Part shown: piece by piece, positions 14,976 through 21,612 of the stretch
How positions within the stretch are numbered: the stretch's first letter is position 1
Layout: each line of letters starts with the position of its first letter
DNA from: an uncultured Bacteroides sp.
GTDB lineage: Bacteria; Bacteroidota; Bacteroidia; Bacteroidales; Bacteroidaceae
Length of the DNA stretch: 22,511 bases
Direction: 5' to 3'
NCBI RefSeq assembly: GCF_958445495.1
Contig: NZ_CAUCSQ010000061.1
Span: forward strand, 1-22,511
Program-made: the position numbers and the translations under genes
Notes under the pieces: generated by a model
The model's database searches: none
What the model saw: the letters and a program-made list of their open reading frames with translations, nothing else
What the model was told of the DNA's origin: nothing

Positions 14976-14983
14976 TAAAGATA
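14976..14983 (-). promoter_or_regulatory. -7-like element of DUF1016 gene
   Basis: TATCTTTA on the - strand, one base from TAnnTTTG, 20 bp before the ATG at 14956. No clear -33 partner. Confidence 0.4.
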
Positions 14984-15054
14984 CTGATAATTATCGGGGA
15001 TATGGCATTAATTTCCATATTTGTTTTTATTTATTTGAATATTCTATCTCTTTA

Positions 15055-15086
15055 TTTGACAGTTAGACAGAAAATAACTATCTTTA
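15055..15086 (+). promoter_or_regulatory. Promoter of the DUF4248 gene
   Basis: TTTG (15055-15058), 20 bp, TATCTTTA (15079-15086): good fit to the Bacteroidetes consensus, one mismatch in the -7 box. Expected start near 15093, giving a leader of about 25 nt. Confidence 0.7.
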
Positions 15087-15117
15087 TATCATTGTATAAT
15101 GCCGATAAATAACAGTA

Positions 15118-15354
15118 ATGGATATAATGAAAGAAGAGAAAAATTTTGAATTAAGGGCTTATGACAAGGTTGAACTGGCATTGCTCTACTGCCCCGGCCG
15201 TTCGGAAGAGACGGCGATGAAAACGCTGACGCGGTGGATTAATCAGTGCAGCCCGTTGGTACAGGCATTGGCGGCTGTCGGATACAATTTGCGCCGGCAT
15301 CGTTTCCTGCGTCAGGAGGTGGAACAGATAGTCAGGTATCTGGGGGAGCCTTGA
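15118..15354 (+). CDS. DUF4248 family protein
   Basis: A 78-residue protein with the DUF4248 pattern: ELRAYDKVELALLYCPGRSEETAMKTL, then WINQCSPLVQALAAVGY and a basic helix RRHRFLRQEVEQIVRYLGEP. It is wholly alpha-helical by pattern and resembles a small HTH-like or adaptor protein; its function is unknown. In Bacteroides it is a frequent neighbour of DUF3987/VirE-type and HU-like genes (from memory), and here it converges on the DUF3987 gene. It has its own good promoter 30-60 bp upstream. The first ATG is used; a second ATG occurs at codon 4. Confidence 0.9.
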   Translation: MDIMKEEKNFELRAYDKVELALLYCPGRSEETAMKTLTRWINQCSPLVQALAAVGYNLRRHRFLRQEVEQIVRYLGEP

Positions 15355-15389
15355 GGAAAACGGGAAATAACGGGAAGTAAAAAATGAAG

Positions 15390-15650
15390 TACTTCTCCCT
15401 TCGTCTTTCAGTACATCTTTTGGCTTGAGTCTGTACTTGGTTGGTCCGGTTGCCGTACTTCACTTTACTGGTTCTACTACTTGACTGCTATAAGTCAGGT
15501 ACTTGTTTTCTGTTTTATAGATATTCTTTTCGTTCTGCAGATGGTATTCTATCTGTTTTACCGATATTCCTTTCGTTCCACAGACGATATTTTCATTTCA
15601 TTTTTTGTTCGATATTTATACTGTTCTCACCGGTATATTCCGCTGTCATT
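15390..15650. repeat. 22-bp periodic TACTT array between converging genes
   Basis: TACTT/TACAT/TATTC boxes begin at 15390, 15412, 15434, 15456, 15478, 15500 and 15522, each step exactly 22 bp. They continue with small slips at 15545, 15565, 15588, 15613 and 15634 (mean step about 22.2 bp). Only the box and short flanks are conserved. The array fills the 312-bp gap between the stops of DUF4248 (+) and DUF3987 (-). Two + strand frames through it are not credible genes, and no terminator is obvious. Confidence 0.75.
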
Positions 15651-15666
15651 GCTGCCAACTGACACT

Positions 15667-18585
15667 TTACGCTTGTTTATCAGTGATTTTTTTTATCTTC
15701 TTATACACACCTCCTTGATTTTCAAGGTAATTAAGCTCTGTGAATCTTTTCAGATATCTGCATGTGCTTCTTTCGCAAATCCCTTTTGTCAGTGCTTTGT
15801 CCTTGACCTCTTTGTAAGTAAAAGTGGCGGGCAGCTCGTTGATGACGGAGCGAATCTGGAAATATAGTTTTAACGGTTTGGGCTTTATCTCGTCTTTCAG
15901 TAGCGAAGAGGAGAGCAGCAGGCTGTGGGTGACGGTGGCATGTACTATCTGCATCGCCGTGTGGAAATCTTCGTCCGTACAGGTGTATTCATTCATCTGT
16001 ATGCCGCTTTCGAACTTGCGTACGGATGTGAGGATGGCGGCTATGCGGACAGCCATCAGTGAGGCGCGGAGTACGATGTCGCCTGGAGCGTTGGCCTGTT
16101 CGCTGGTGACTTCGTTGAGCAGGAGGTCGAAGTAGGACGTATGCTCTTTCCATTGGCGGTCGGTCAGCTTGACTTCTGTGGGTGACTCGCGGAAAAATAG
16201 GAACATGTCCAGTACCTGCCGGTTCAGCCTTTTGTAGAGGGTGATGTAATCTTCCTGCCCTTTGATAGGGGCTGCCGAACGGTATTTCCACTGTGCCGCA
16301 CACGTATAGATGAGGAAACGGCCGTAAAGCCCGTTGTCCGTGGAACGGATGAAAGCCGGAAGCTGGTTGGGAGTGCCGGACAGGCAAAGTGCCAGGCGGG
16401 GAGTCTCGGCGCAGATGATTTGCCTGTCGGTCTTGTAGTCCGTGGCTGCCGGTTCGTGTTGGAAGGCGGCCCGGAATACGTCGTCGTGTTTTCCGTAATC
16501 CTGCTTCATCGCGCCGGAAATCATATCCAGTTCGGTGGCGTTGATGATGAGCCCAAGGTCGGCATTGATTTTCAAGCGGTTGATAATCTGGTTTTTCGAG
16601 GTGTTGGGAGCGCCGCAGAGGTAATGGTATTCAGGCTCTTCGGGCATGGAGTCGGATGACGGATTCACGGGTTGTTCTCCTTGGGCTGGTTGCCATCTGT
16701 TTCCTGAATACCGGTCTTTGCCCGGTTGCTGCCCGTTTCGTGAGTATTGGTCTTTGTCCGGTTGCCGTTCGTTTCCTGTGTATTGGTCTTTGTCCGGTTG
16801 CTGTTCGTTTCCTGAATATTGGTCTTTGCCCGGTTGCTGTTCGTTTCCTGTGTATTGGTCTTTCTCCGTATATTGCTCGTTTCCGAGATATTGCCCGTTT
16901 TCCGAATGTTGCTCTTTCCCGGAAGATTGTCTTTTCGGGGGATATTGTCCTTTTCTCGAATATCCTTTTCCCGAATATTGGCGATGATTTTCTTCCCAGA
17001 TTCTTAGTTCGTGTTCATAAGCTTCTTTTTTACGTTTGTTTTCTTCTTTTAGATAGTTGTTGATACCTTCCGGCAGCATTCCCGCCAGGCTGAGAAGTCC
17101 TTTCCCCGAAGCGGGCGGGGCAATCACCAGCAGATAGAGGTGCGGGCTGAAAGGACGCTGGTCGAAGATGATGCGTACCTTCGGCAGGCAACCGCTCAGG
17201 TTGATGAGTATGCCCAGGAGCAGGATGTCTTGTTCGCGCTTGTTGCGGGCGGGGCGTAAAGCCTCTGTCAGGAAGTTGGGCAGATGGGAGAAGATTCCTT
17301 CGGGAATGTAGGGAGAGGAGCCGCGTATCTCTTCATTTTTTATGGACAAATCCTCTTCTTCTTCCGGGAGATTTTCCCTGGAAACGGGCGCAGAAGTGTC
17401 AGTTGTCAGCCGTGTCAGCGGATTGGCTGCGTTCTGCAGGTTGTATGATAGGTTAACGTATTGATAACCAGCAGATAAATCTTTTTGAAGTTCCTGGAGG
17501 GTGTAGCCGTTTCCCACGATTTGGGCTGACATAACAGATGTTAATTTTTCTAGTTCTTCTTTGGAAAATCCTTTACGGCGTGCGCTTCTTCCCAGGGCGA
17601 GCATGGACTCGTGCCGGTTTCCTTTTTGCCAAGGGTGGTACTGGAAAAAGGTGTGGATGAATGTTTCGATGTATCCGTAGGCTTCGGTAGGGGGCGGAAT
17701 GGGGGAGAATCTGCCGTTACCGGTGTTGGAGGGAGCATTGCCGGTGTTGAAAGGAGCATTACCGGTGTTGGAGGAAGCATTACCGGCATTAGCGGCCGTA
17801 TTGTCTTTTTGGAAGGAGGCATTATTGGCGTTGGAGGAAACATCACCAGTGTTGGCGGTTGTATTGCCTTCATTGAAAGGAGCGTTATCAGCGTCGAAAG
17901 GAATGCTATCTGTGTTGACAGCAGCATTGCCTGCATTGAAGGGGGCATTGACGAGTTGTCTTAGAGAAGGGTCTGTTGCCAGCTCTTCTCGCCAGGGGTA
18001 CAGTTCGGGAGCGGGATTGTAATAGGCATCGGGGTCCCATACGCAGGAGCAGGGTTGGGTGATGCGGGCGCACTGGCCGTCACAGGGATGTCCGGCGATA
18101 CGTTCCAGTGTTTGCCGGCAGATGGCATAGGCCAGGGGATATTCTCCGGGGGTGTTGACGTCCAGATAGACGATGACTTTCAACCCTTCGCCGGAAATGC
18201 TTTTATGCATGTAGGTGACGTAGGGGAGGCGGCAGAGAAGGGTTTTGATTTCGGAAGTCCGCTGGTCGCAATGGTCCAGGTCGTACATGGCGAGACCGTT
18301 CATCTTTTCCAGGTTGGCGGCTGCATGGCTGCAATGGGGGCGGCAGATACCTTCGATGACGACGGCGGGCATCGACCCTTTGGTCTTTTTGGCATCGTTC
18401 TCCCGGCCGGGACAGCCTTTCAGCTTTCGGTACGATTCGGTTTTGGACTTCCATAGAGAGCTTGTCTCCTGCTGGTAAAGCTCATGAAGGGTGATGACGG
18501 TGGAGTCTTTGCTCCATAGGTTGTTGAAAAAAGAAAAAGAAAATTGCATGTTGCAGGAATGCAACGGCGAATCAGTTGTTTTCAT
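15667..18585 (-). CDS. DUF3987 primase/helicase-like protein with VirE_N/BT4734-type N-domain
   Basis: A 972-residue protein. The N-terminal domain (about residues 10-220) is of the BT4734/VirE_N type. It contains LAMYDLDH (101-105 YDLDH) and SGEGLKV (131-137), which recall the hhhDhD and SGxGxH motifs of archaeo-eukaryotic primase domains, with Lys in place of the usual His. The C-terminal DUF3987 domain starts near residue 440 and has a Walker-A-like APPASGKG near residue 490 and the later LCLSGTPNQLPAF and GLYGRFLIYTC segments. Two hydrophilic tandem-repeat linkers lie around residues 212-290 and 530-640. I use the ATG at 18585; the frame extends to a GTG at 18654 and another ATG at 18615. 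A promoter lies at 18687-18718. It probably belongs to a replication-like module with DUF4248, HU-like and amidase. Confidence 0.88.
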   Translation of the reverse strand: MKTTDSPLHSCNMQFSFSFFNNLWSKDSTVITLHELYQQETSSLWKSKTESYRKLKGCPGRENDAKKTKGSMPAVVIEGICRPHCSHAAANLEKMNGLAMYDLDHCDQRTSEIKTLLCRLPYVTYMHKSISGEGLKVIVYLDVNTPGEYPLAYAICRQTLERIAGHPCDGQCARITQPCSCVWDPDAYYNPAPELYPWREELATDPSLRQLVNAPFNAGNAAVNTDSIPFDADNAPFNEGNTTANTGDVSSNANNASFQKDNTAANAGNASSNTGNAPFNTGNAPSNTGNGRFSPIPPPTEAYGYIETFIHTFFQYHPWQKGNRHESMLALGRSARRKGFSKEELEKLTSVMSAQIVGNGYTLQELQKDLSAGYQYVNLSYNLQNAANPLTRLTTDTSAPVSRENLPEEEEDLSIKNEEIRGSSPYIPEGIFSHLPNFLTEALRPARNKREQDILLLGILINLSGCLPKVRIIFDQRPFSPHLYLLVIAPPASGKGLLSLAGMLPEGINNYLKEENKRKKEAYEHELRIWEENHRQYSGKGYSRKGQYPPKRQSSGKEQHSENGQYLGNEQYTEKDQYTGNEQQPGKDQYSGNEQQPDKDQYTGNERQPDKDQYSRNGQQPGKDRYSGNRWQPAQGEQPVNPSSDSMPEEPEYHYLCGAPNTSKNQIINRLKINADLGLIINATELDMISGAMKQDYGKHDDVFRAAFQHEPAATDYKTDRQIICAETPRLALCLSGTPNQLPAFIRSTDNGLYGRFLIYTCAAQWKYRSAAPIKGQEDYITLYKRLNRQVLDMFLFFRESPTEVKLTDRQWKEHTSYFDLLLNEVTSEQANAPGDIVLRASLMAVRIAAILTSVRKFESGIQMNEYTCTDEDFHTAMQIVHATVTHSLLLSSSLLKDEIKPKPLKLYFQIRSVINELPATFTYKEVKDKALTKGICERSTCRYLKRFTELNYLENQGGVYKKIKKITDKQA
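16691..16978 (-). repeat. 18-bp array (partly 36-bp higher order) inside DUF3987 gene
   Basis: One 21-bp unit, fourteen exact 18-bp units and one 15-bp unit in tandem, all frame-preserving. Alternate units pair into 36-bp doublets in the middle (TGGTCTTTGTCCGGTTGC then TGTTCGTTTCCTGAATAT on the + strand). Encoded hexapeptides are YTGNEQ and QPDKDQ types. The repeat interrupts the DUF3987 ATPase-like domain between the Walker-A region and the GAPNTSKNQI segment, so it must form a surface loop. Confidence 0.95.
17720..17950 (-). repeat. 21-bp array, 11 copies, inside DUF3987 gene
   Basis: Eleven units of exactly 21 bp (for example CCGGTGTTGAAAGGAGCATTA on the + strand minus its last base) encode heptapeptides of the form NTGNAPF / NAGNASS. 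They form a low-complexity linker between the primase-like N-domain and the rest of the protein. No indel breaks the register. Confidence 0.95.
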
Positions 18586-18686
18586 ACTATCTTGTTTTTT
18601 TATACAATATGTCATTTGAAATAAAGAAAAGAAGATAGTAGCGGGAATGAACACGCATAGAATAGTCTATTCCTTAAATCGGGAGA

Positions 18687-18718
18687 CAAAAGTAGGGAAT
18701 GTGTAAGGAAGTGTGAAA
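18687..18718 (-). promoter_or_regulatory. Promoter of the DUF3987 gene
   Basis: On the - strand TTTC (18715-18718), 20 bp, TACTTTTG (18687-18694), a full match to the -7 consensus. The start would be near 18680, with a leader of about 95 nt to the ATG at 18585. Confidence 0.65.
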
Positions 18719-18964
18719 TGTTAAAAAATAGACGGGACGGTTTTATGGGAGGGGACTTGCTTTTCCGGGCCAGGTTCTTATTCTTTCGTGCTGGTTTCGA
18801 TGTCATGATTGGTAAAAGGCATGTTTGCTGTGGTTCCTGCGGTTTTTCCTTTATTGCCTTTTCAAATAAGGCTTCGTTAATTTTTAACCTAACAAATCTG
18901 AATGTTAACAAACTGGTCTGTTCTATTAAACCGTGTTATAAATTGCTTCGGTTTGCCTCGGAAA
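18719..18964. other. Intergenic region with no gene seen
   Basis: Between the DUF3987 promoter (-) and the small-RNA promoter (+). A + strand frame starting at 18718 runs through it, but it lacks start signals, is rich in Phe/Cys and overlaps the promoter and terminator further on. I see no repeat array here, unlike the other gaps of this half of the window. Confidence 0.5.
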
Positions 18965-18995
18965 TTTGGAGAAATGCGGAAACTCCGTATCTTTG
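18965..18995 (+). promoter_or_regulatory. Consensus promoter of a small RNA
   Basis: TTTG (18965-18968), 19 bp, TATCTTTG (18988-18995): both boxes match the Bacteroidetes consensus perfectly. It is the best promoter in the window, yet no + strand coding gene follows it. Confidence 0.85.
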
Positions 18996-19001
18996 CACTG
19001 T

Positions 19002-19067
19002 GTTTTTCATAGTATTAGATTTAAGGTTAATAGAAGATTGGCTGTCTGGGATAGATAGCCTTTTTTT
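19002..19067 (+). ncRNA. Candidate stand-alone small RNA of about 65 nt
   Basis: It starts a few bases after the perfect promoter at 18965-18995 and ends in a terminator hairpin with seven T (19040-19067). The segment GTTTTTCATAGTATTAG followed by ATTTAAGGTTAA resembles a sequence that I recall being repeated in many Bacteroides genomes ahead of a similar hairpin; I cannot name the family with certainty. No ORF of useful size is inside. The next gene, the hemolysin III homologue, is on the other strand and its stop lies 17 bp past the terminator, so the RNA is not a leader of it. It could also be an antisense-side terminator product. Confidence 0.6.
19040..19067 (+). terminator. Terminator of the small RNA
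   Basis: GGCTGTC pairs with GATAGCC (one G-U pair) around TGGGATA, followed by TTTTTTT at 19061-19067. Confidence 0.8.
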
Positions 19068-19083
19068 GTATCTGTCTCTGTCG

Positions 19084-19734
19084 TTACAGAATCATCCGGA
19101 TAGCGACGATATGTCCGATGCTTCCTCCCAGGCAGAACAGGTGGAAAACGGCATGCATGTAGGGTTTTCTCAGCGAATAGAATATTGCGCCTGCGATGTA
19201 GGAGATTCCTCCTCCCACCAGCCACCAGAAAGCGGGCGTGGCGTGTATTGACGCCAGATGGCTCATTAGGGGTTTCATGGCAATCAGGATGCTGGCTCCC
19301 ATCGCTACGTAGCAGCAGGTTTCGAGATGGCTGTGTTCTTTCAGTTTTTTGAAGCTGAGGATGAAACCTGTGAGGGCGGATAGCCAGACGAAGGTGAAAA
19401 TCCCCCATCCCCATCCGCCGGCGTTTCTCAGGACGAGCAGCGTGAAAGGTGTGTAGGTTCCTGCAATGTGGAGGTAGATGGCTCCGTGGTCGAATTTCCG
19501 CAACAGTTCTTTCAATTTTCCCGGACGGCTGCCGTGATACCATGTGGAACTGATATAGGAGGAAAGCATGCCTGCCAGGTAGACGGACACGCTGATGGTT
19601 GCCCACTGCGGCTCGGTATTTGTGGAGGCTTCCTTCAACAAAAAATATCCTGCGACGATTCCAAGCAGGATTCCCGCTCCGTGGCTGAATGTATTTGCCC
19701 GTTCTTCTCCGTTGCTATATCGTTTATTTCTCAA
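19084..19734 (-). CDS. hemolysin III / PAQR family membrane protein
   Basis: A 216-residue protein with seven hydrophobic segments, in the HlyIII (YqfA/PAQR-like) family of likely zinc-dependent membrane hydrolases. Conserved residues are present: Glu10/Glu11 near the N-terminus, Ser63 and His67 in SSTWYHGS, Asp82-His83 in FDHGAIYLHIAGTYTPF, and His194/His198 in HAVFHLFCLGG, together the putative metal site. Length is normal. The name hemolysin is historical; bacterial members are more often linked to membrane homeostasis. It stands alone, with a -7 box at 19764-19771 and a repeat array just upstream. Confidence 0.93.
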   Translation of the reverse strand: MRNKRYSNGEERANTFSHGAGILLGIVAGYFLLKEASTNTEPQWATISVSVYLAGMLSSYISSTWYHGSRPGKLKELLRKFDHGAIYLHIAGTYTPFTLLVLRNAGGWGWGIFTFVWLSALTGFILSFKKLKEHSHLETCCYVAMGASILIAMKPLMSHLASIHATPAFWWLVGGGISYIAGAIFYSLRKPYMHAVFHLFCLGGSIGHIVAIRMIL

Positions 19735-19763
19735 AATCTCTTTTTTATGGTTTGTAATGCGTG

Positions 19764-19771
19764 CAAAGGTA
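19764..19771 (-). promoter_or_regulatory. -7 element of the hemolysin III gene
   Basis: TACCTTTG on the - strand matches TAnnTTTG; the start would be near 19757, 23 nt before the ATG. The -33 area lies at the edge of the 27-bp array and has no clear TTTG. Confidence 0.55.
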
Positions 19772-19797
19772 ATGTAATTTTTGTGTTTTCAGGCAGA

Positions 19798-20093
19798 TAT
19801 GTTTGAAGAATGCTTGTTTATGGGTACGGTTGAAGAATGCCTGTTTATTGGTATGGTTGAGAATGTTCGTTTATTGGTATGTTTGAAGAATGCTTGTTTA
19901 TTTGTATGGTTGGAGAATGCCCGTTTATTTGTACGGTTGAAGAATGCCCCGTTTATTGGTATGTTTGAAGAATGTTTGTTTATTTGTACGGTTGAAGAAT
20001 GCTCGTTTATGGGAATGGTTGAGAATATTCGTTTATGGGTGTGGTTGAAGAATGCCCCGTTTATCGGTACGGTTGAGAATACTCGTTTGTCGG
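19798..20093. repeat. 27-bp tandem array, 11 copies
   Basis: Units such as TATGTTTGAAGAATGCTTGT-TTATTTG and TACGGTTGAAGAATGCTCGT-TTATGGG. Lengths are 27 bp except for 26- and 28-bp variants. The core GTTGAAGAATG...CGTTTAT is kept in almost all copies, and two subtypes (TATG.. and TACG..) alternate in part. It fills the gap upstream of the hemolysin III gene. No unique spacers, so it is not a CRISPR. An open + strand frame of 121 codons runs through it but has no credible start. Confidence 0.93.
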
Positions 20094-20152
20094 AACAGTT
20101 GGGAAAAAAAGTGCCCGAAATAATTGGAAAGGTATGGAAAGTATAAAATAAA

Positions 20153-20215
20153 GGCTGACCGGAAAGTTATCGGGATACATCATCAACGATGATAATCCTG
20201 ACTTTCCCGTCAGCC
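20153..20215. terminator. Long hairpin, probable terminator of the ddh gene
   Basis: GGCTGAC-C-GGAAAGT pairs with ACTTTCC-C-GTCAGCC, and inside it ATCAT/GATGAT pair again. On the + strand CTTTTT follows; on the - strand a TTTATTTTA tract follows, so it can work both ways. It lies about 60 bp after the ddh stop. Confidence 0.75.
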
Positions 20216-20272
20216 CTTTTTCCTATGTTATACCGGTTTATATATAATGGTATGCCGGTAATTATTGATGGC

Positions 20273-21172
20273 TTATACCAGATGTCCTATCCATTCTTCA
20301 CGCTCACCCGGAAGGAGGTCGATTACCGGAATTTCTACCATCGTGTAGCAACCCGGTTGCTGTTTCATAGCAGCGCGAGCCACACAAACGAGGACTTGTG
20401 CAGTCAGCGCGGGGTTGTTAATCTTCATGTTGAATTCGAACAGTTGGTTTTGGGTTTTGCCCGATACGCCTTTGCGGGTCAGGTTTACGCCGTGTCCCAT
20501 GTCAAGCAGTGCGTCCACGCTCGGAACAAGTTTCACGTGTGTTTCGTCATTCACGAAATAGGGGTCTGCTTTGATGGCGGCGGCTACTTCTTCAAATTTG
20601 TATCCGTCTTTCAGTTCGATATATACCATGCGGCGGTGAATGCCTGTTCCTGTCGGGATAGTCATAGACAGGGCGGCTTTCACTCCGTCAACAGCTTTCA
20701 CGGCTACCGTATGTCCCATACTCATTCCCGGACCGAAGTTGGTGTAAGTGATTCCTTTCGGGGCGATGGCTTCAAGCAGGGTGCGGACGATGGAATCGCT
20801 TCCTGGGTCCCAGCCTGCGGAAATGATGGATACGGCCTTGTGTTCTTTGGCGGTTGCATCCAGCGTGCGGCGTAAGTCTACGATACCTGTATGAATATCG
20901 AAACTGTCTACCGTATTGATTCCCATAGCCAGATATTCTTTTGCATATTTCTCAACACTGCGGGTAGGAGTGCAAAGTATGGCGACCTCTACCCCTTCCA
21001 GTTCTTTTATATCCTTTACGACTGCGTATTTTGCCAATTCTTCCGGCTTGTTCTCTGCTCCTGCACGACGGACAACTCCGGCTATCTCAAAATCCGGTGC
21101 AGCTTGAAGCGCATCAAGTACATAATGACCGATGTTGCCATAACCAACGATGGCGGCTCTTACTTTTTTCAT
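20273..21172 (-). CDS. ddh: meso-diaminopimelate D-dehydrogenase
   Basis: A 299-residue cytoplasmic NADPH enzyme that reversibly converts meso-2,6-diaminopimelate to L-2-amino-6-oxopimelate, the one-step route of the lysine/peptidoglycan pathway. The N-terminal Rossmann fold has VGYGNIG (residues 9-15). Substrate-site motifs are VDSFDIH (88-94), SAGWDPGSDS (118-127) and FGPGMSMGHTVAVK (146-159). Length and ends match the family. It is monocistronic with its own -7 (21215-21222) and a long terminator hairpin. Not dapB, which lacks the GWDPG and GPGMSMG motifs. Confidence 0.96.
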   Translation of the reverse strand: MKKVRAAIVGYGNIGHYVLDALQAAPDFEIAGVVRRAGAENKPEELAKYAVVKDIKELEGVEVAILCTPTRSVEKYAKEYLAMGINTVDSFDIHTGIVDLRRTLDATAKEHKAVSIISAGWDPGSDSIVRTLLEAIAPKGITYTNFGPGMSMGHTVAVKAVDGVKAALSMTIPTGTGIHRRMVYIELKDGYKFEEVAAAIKADPYFVNDETHVKLVPSVDALLDMGHGVNLTRKGVSGKTQNQLFEFNMKINNPALTAQVLVCVARAAMKQQPGCYTMVEIPVIDLLPGEREEWIGHLV

Positions 21173-21214
21173 CTTTTATTGGTTTTTAGTGAACAAATTT
21201 CTTTATTTTGCCTG

Positions 21215-21222
21215 CAAAAGTA
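21215..21222 (-). promoter_or_regulatory. -7 element of the ddh promoter
   Basis: TACTTTTG on the - strand, full match to TAnnTTTG, 43 bp before the ATG. No clear -33 box. Confidence 0.6.
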
Positions 21223-21395
21223 AACATTTTACTACTAACTTTGGTTCGATTCCTTTATTATTTTTTAATTTTTTCACCAGATAAGGGGGAGGGCTATGGA
21301 AAAGTTTGCTTTTATATGACGGGTTGCAAGGGGTAGCGGGGATGGAAACAGATGCAATGACTGATGTAGCGGGAGATTGGTTGCCGTCCTCCACC

Positions 21396-21495
21396 CGTTA
21401 AAGGTTTATCTTCCAGTCGTAAAGTCTGTCTTCCTGTTGCAAGGTTTATCTTTCATTCGTAAAGTTTGTCCTTCCGTTGTAAGGTTTATCTTTCA
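21396..21495. repeat. 20-bp tandem array, five copies
   Basis: Units CGTTAAAGGTTTATCTTCCA, GTCGTAAAGTCTGTCTTCCT, GTTGCAAGGTTTATCTTTCA, TTCGTAAAGTTTGTCCTTCC and GTTGTAAGGTTTATCTTTCA, each exactly 20 bp; odd and even units form two subtypes (40-bp higher order). It lies between ddh and ruvA. The remainder of that 440-bp gap (21223-21395 and 21496-21571) shows no gene. Confidence 0.88.
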
Positions 21496-21571
21496 GCCAT
21501 AAATCCTCCAACCATGTTTTTTCATATTGTACCGTTATCCTGCTTCTTTGTGTACAGAATCCATGCAAATC

Positions 21572-21604
21572 TTTCCGAACTATGCGGGATTTGTTTTATC
21601 TTTG
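21572..21604 (+). promoter_or_regulatory. ruvA promoter, giving a near-leaderless mRNA
   Basis: TTTC (21572-21575), 21 bp, TATCTTTG (21597-21604). The expected transcription start is about 21611, only 0-5 nt before the ruvA ATG at 21613. Confidence 0.65.
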
Positions 21605-21612
21605 TTCTCGTT

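Noticed and set aside
15441..15867. Two + strand ORFs in the gap after DUF4248
   Set aside because: They lie in the 22-bp array and one runs antisense into the DUF3987 gene; composition is Phe/Leu/Tyr-rich noise.
19798..20093. CRISPR array
   Set aside because: Repeats are directly adjacent without unique spacers and there are no cas genes nearby.
19781..20146. 121-codon + strand ORF across the 27-bp array
   Set aside because: Units of 26 and 28 bp change the frame, composition is repetitive, and there is no ATG at the start or ribosome-binding site.
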